This document shows, piece after piece, positions 63,747-64,000 of a DNA stretch of 64,000 nucleotides. The position numbers and the translations under genes are program-made. Position 1 is the first letter of the stretch; every line of letters begins with the position of its first letter. The notes under the pieces were generated by a model, which searched no databases, was not told the DNA's origin, and saw only the letters and a program-made list of their open reading frames with translations. This DNA comes from Streptococcus australis (GTDB lineage: Bacteria; Bacillota; Bacilli; Lactobacillales; Streptococcaceae), in the NCBI RefSeq assembly GCF_015553625.1, contig NZ_JADNGY010000002.1, positions 234,800-298,799 of the forward strand. The letters are read 5' to 3'.

Positions 63747-64000
63747 GTGACTTTTTCACTCCTTAAAATATAATAACCTTTGTCTTTTTTGAGGATTTCA
63801 CAGTTTCCAAAGACTTCCTCCATTTTAGCTTTCGCACTAGGAGCACCCTGCTTTTTCTGGATAACAATGGTTAAGTCTCCCCCAGGATTCAAATGGTCAA
63901 AACTTCCAGAAAGTACTTCATGGACTACCTTTTTCCCAGCCCGAATGGGAGGGTTACTGATAATATGATCAAAACTTCCCTCAACCTGATCATAAACATT
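63743..64000 (-). CDS. RsmC-like class I methyltransferase, C-terminal part
   Basis: The frame is open to the window edge, so the start is missing. The visible 85 residues contain HIISNPPIRAGK, the NPP motif of N2-guanine rRNA methyltransferases (RsmC/RlmG type), followed by a Rossmann-fold end with TIVIQKKQGAPSAK. It heads the nucleoside operon with a 4-bp overlap into pdp. Target inferred as 16S rRNA guanine; not proven. Confidence 0.8.
   Translation of the reverse strand, partial: NVYDQVEGSFDHIISNPPIRAGKKVVHEVLSGSFDHLNPGGDLTIVIQKKQGAPSAKAKMEEVFGNCEILKKDKGYYILRSEKVT

Overview
The window is a piece of a low-GC Firmicutes chromosome, almost certainly a Streptococcus of the mitis/sanguinis/parasanguinis kind. 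The reasons are gene content and RNA elements: a preQ1-II riboswitch before queT, an SMK (SAM-III) box before metK, an L20 leader before infC-rpmI-rplT, copYAZ with cop boxes, a CBS-HotDog regulator of the SpxR/YtoI type, murB-potABCD, a bmpA/nucleoside ABC operon with cdd-deoC-pdp, and a rhamnose-polysaccharide (rgp/gac-like) locus. Species cannot be fixed from the sequence alone. No tRNA, rRNA, insertion sequence, prophage or CRISPR array was seen. Most genes lie on the minus strand.

Layout. 1-9.3 kb: the 3' end of an LTA-synthase-type sulfatase, then pulA, a lipid kinase, ligA, queT, a GtrA-like protein, a B3/B4-domain protein and its MarR regulator. 9.4-19.1 kb: BrkB-like membrane protein, map, SpxR-like regulator, acetyltransferase, murA, the copper operon copY-copA-copZ and metK. 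19.2-22.3 kb: an unusual cluster of four small paralogous membrane proteins plus two decayed relatives, best read as a tandem duplication of a three-gene unit (X-B-A, X-B-A). 22.3-26.1 kb: comEB-type dCMP deaminase, infC-rpmI-rplT, cmk, a LysM protein, a ferredoxin and an EbsA-like protein.

26.2-47.0 kb is the rhamnose-containing wall polysaccharide locus, transcribed leftwards: a glycosyltransferase, rmlD, a flippase, a side-chain block (several glycosyltransferases, a GacI/GacJ-like pair, two polytopic proteins, a 987-residue three-domain glycosyltransferase), then the backbone/export core rgpA-rgpB-rgpC-rgpD, a short RgpF protein and a GacH-like glycerol-phosphate transferase. Composition is patchy: rmlD, rgpA, rgpB and the ATPase half of rgpD look like core genome, while the flippase, the side-chain genes, the C-terminal half of rgpD and most of the GacH-like gene are strikingly AT-rich. 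This suggests allelic exchange at the locus.

47.1-64 kb: potABCD with murB, a membrane protein of unknown role, thrB-hom, a polysaccharide deacetylase, and the nucleoside salvage operon (RsmC-like methyltransferase, pdp, deoC, cdd, bmpA, ATPase and two permeases).

The points most worth a second look are: a three-hairpin intergenic repeat present three times, with a compensatory base-pair change and use as a terminator; the duplicated small-membrane-protein cluster; the murB-potA spacer, which looks like a structured RNA followed by a seven-codon upstream ORF whose stop lies one base before the TTG start of potA; two promoters placed so that the ferredoxin and ligA messages would be leaderless; and mosaic joints in the polysaccharide locus.
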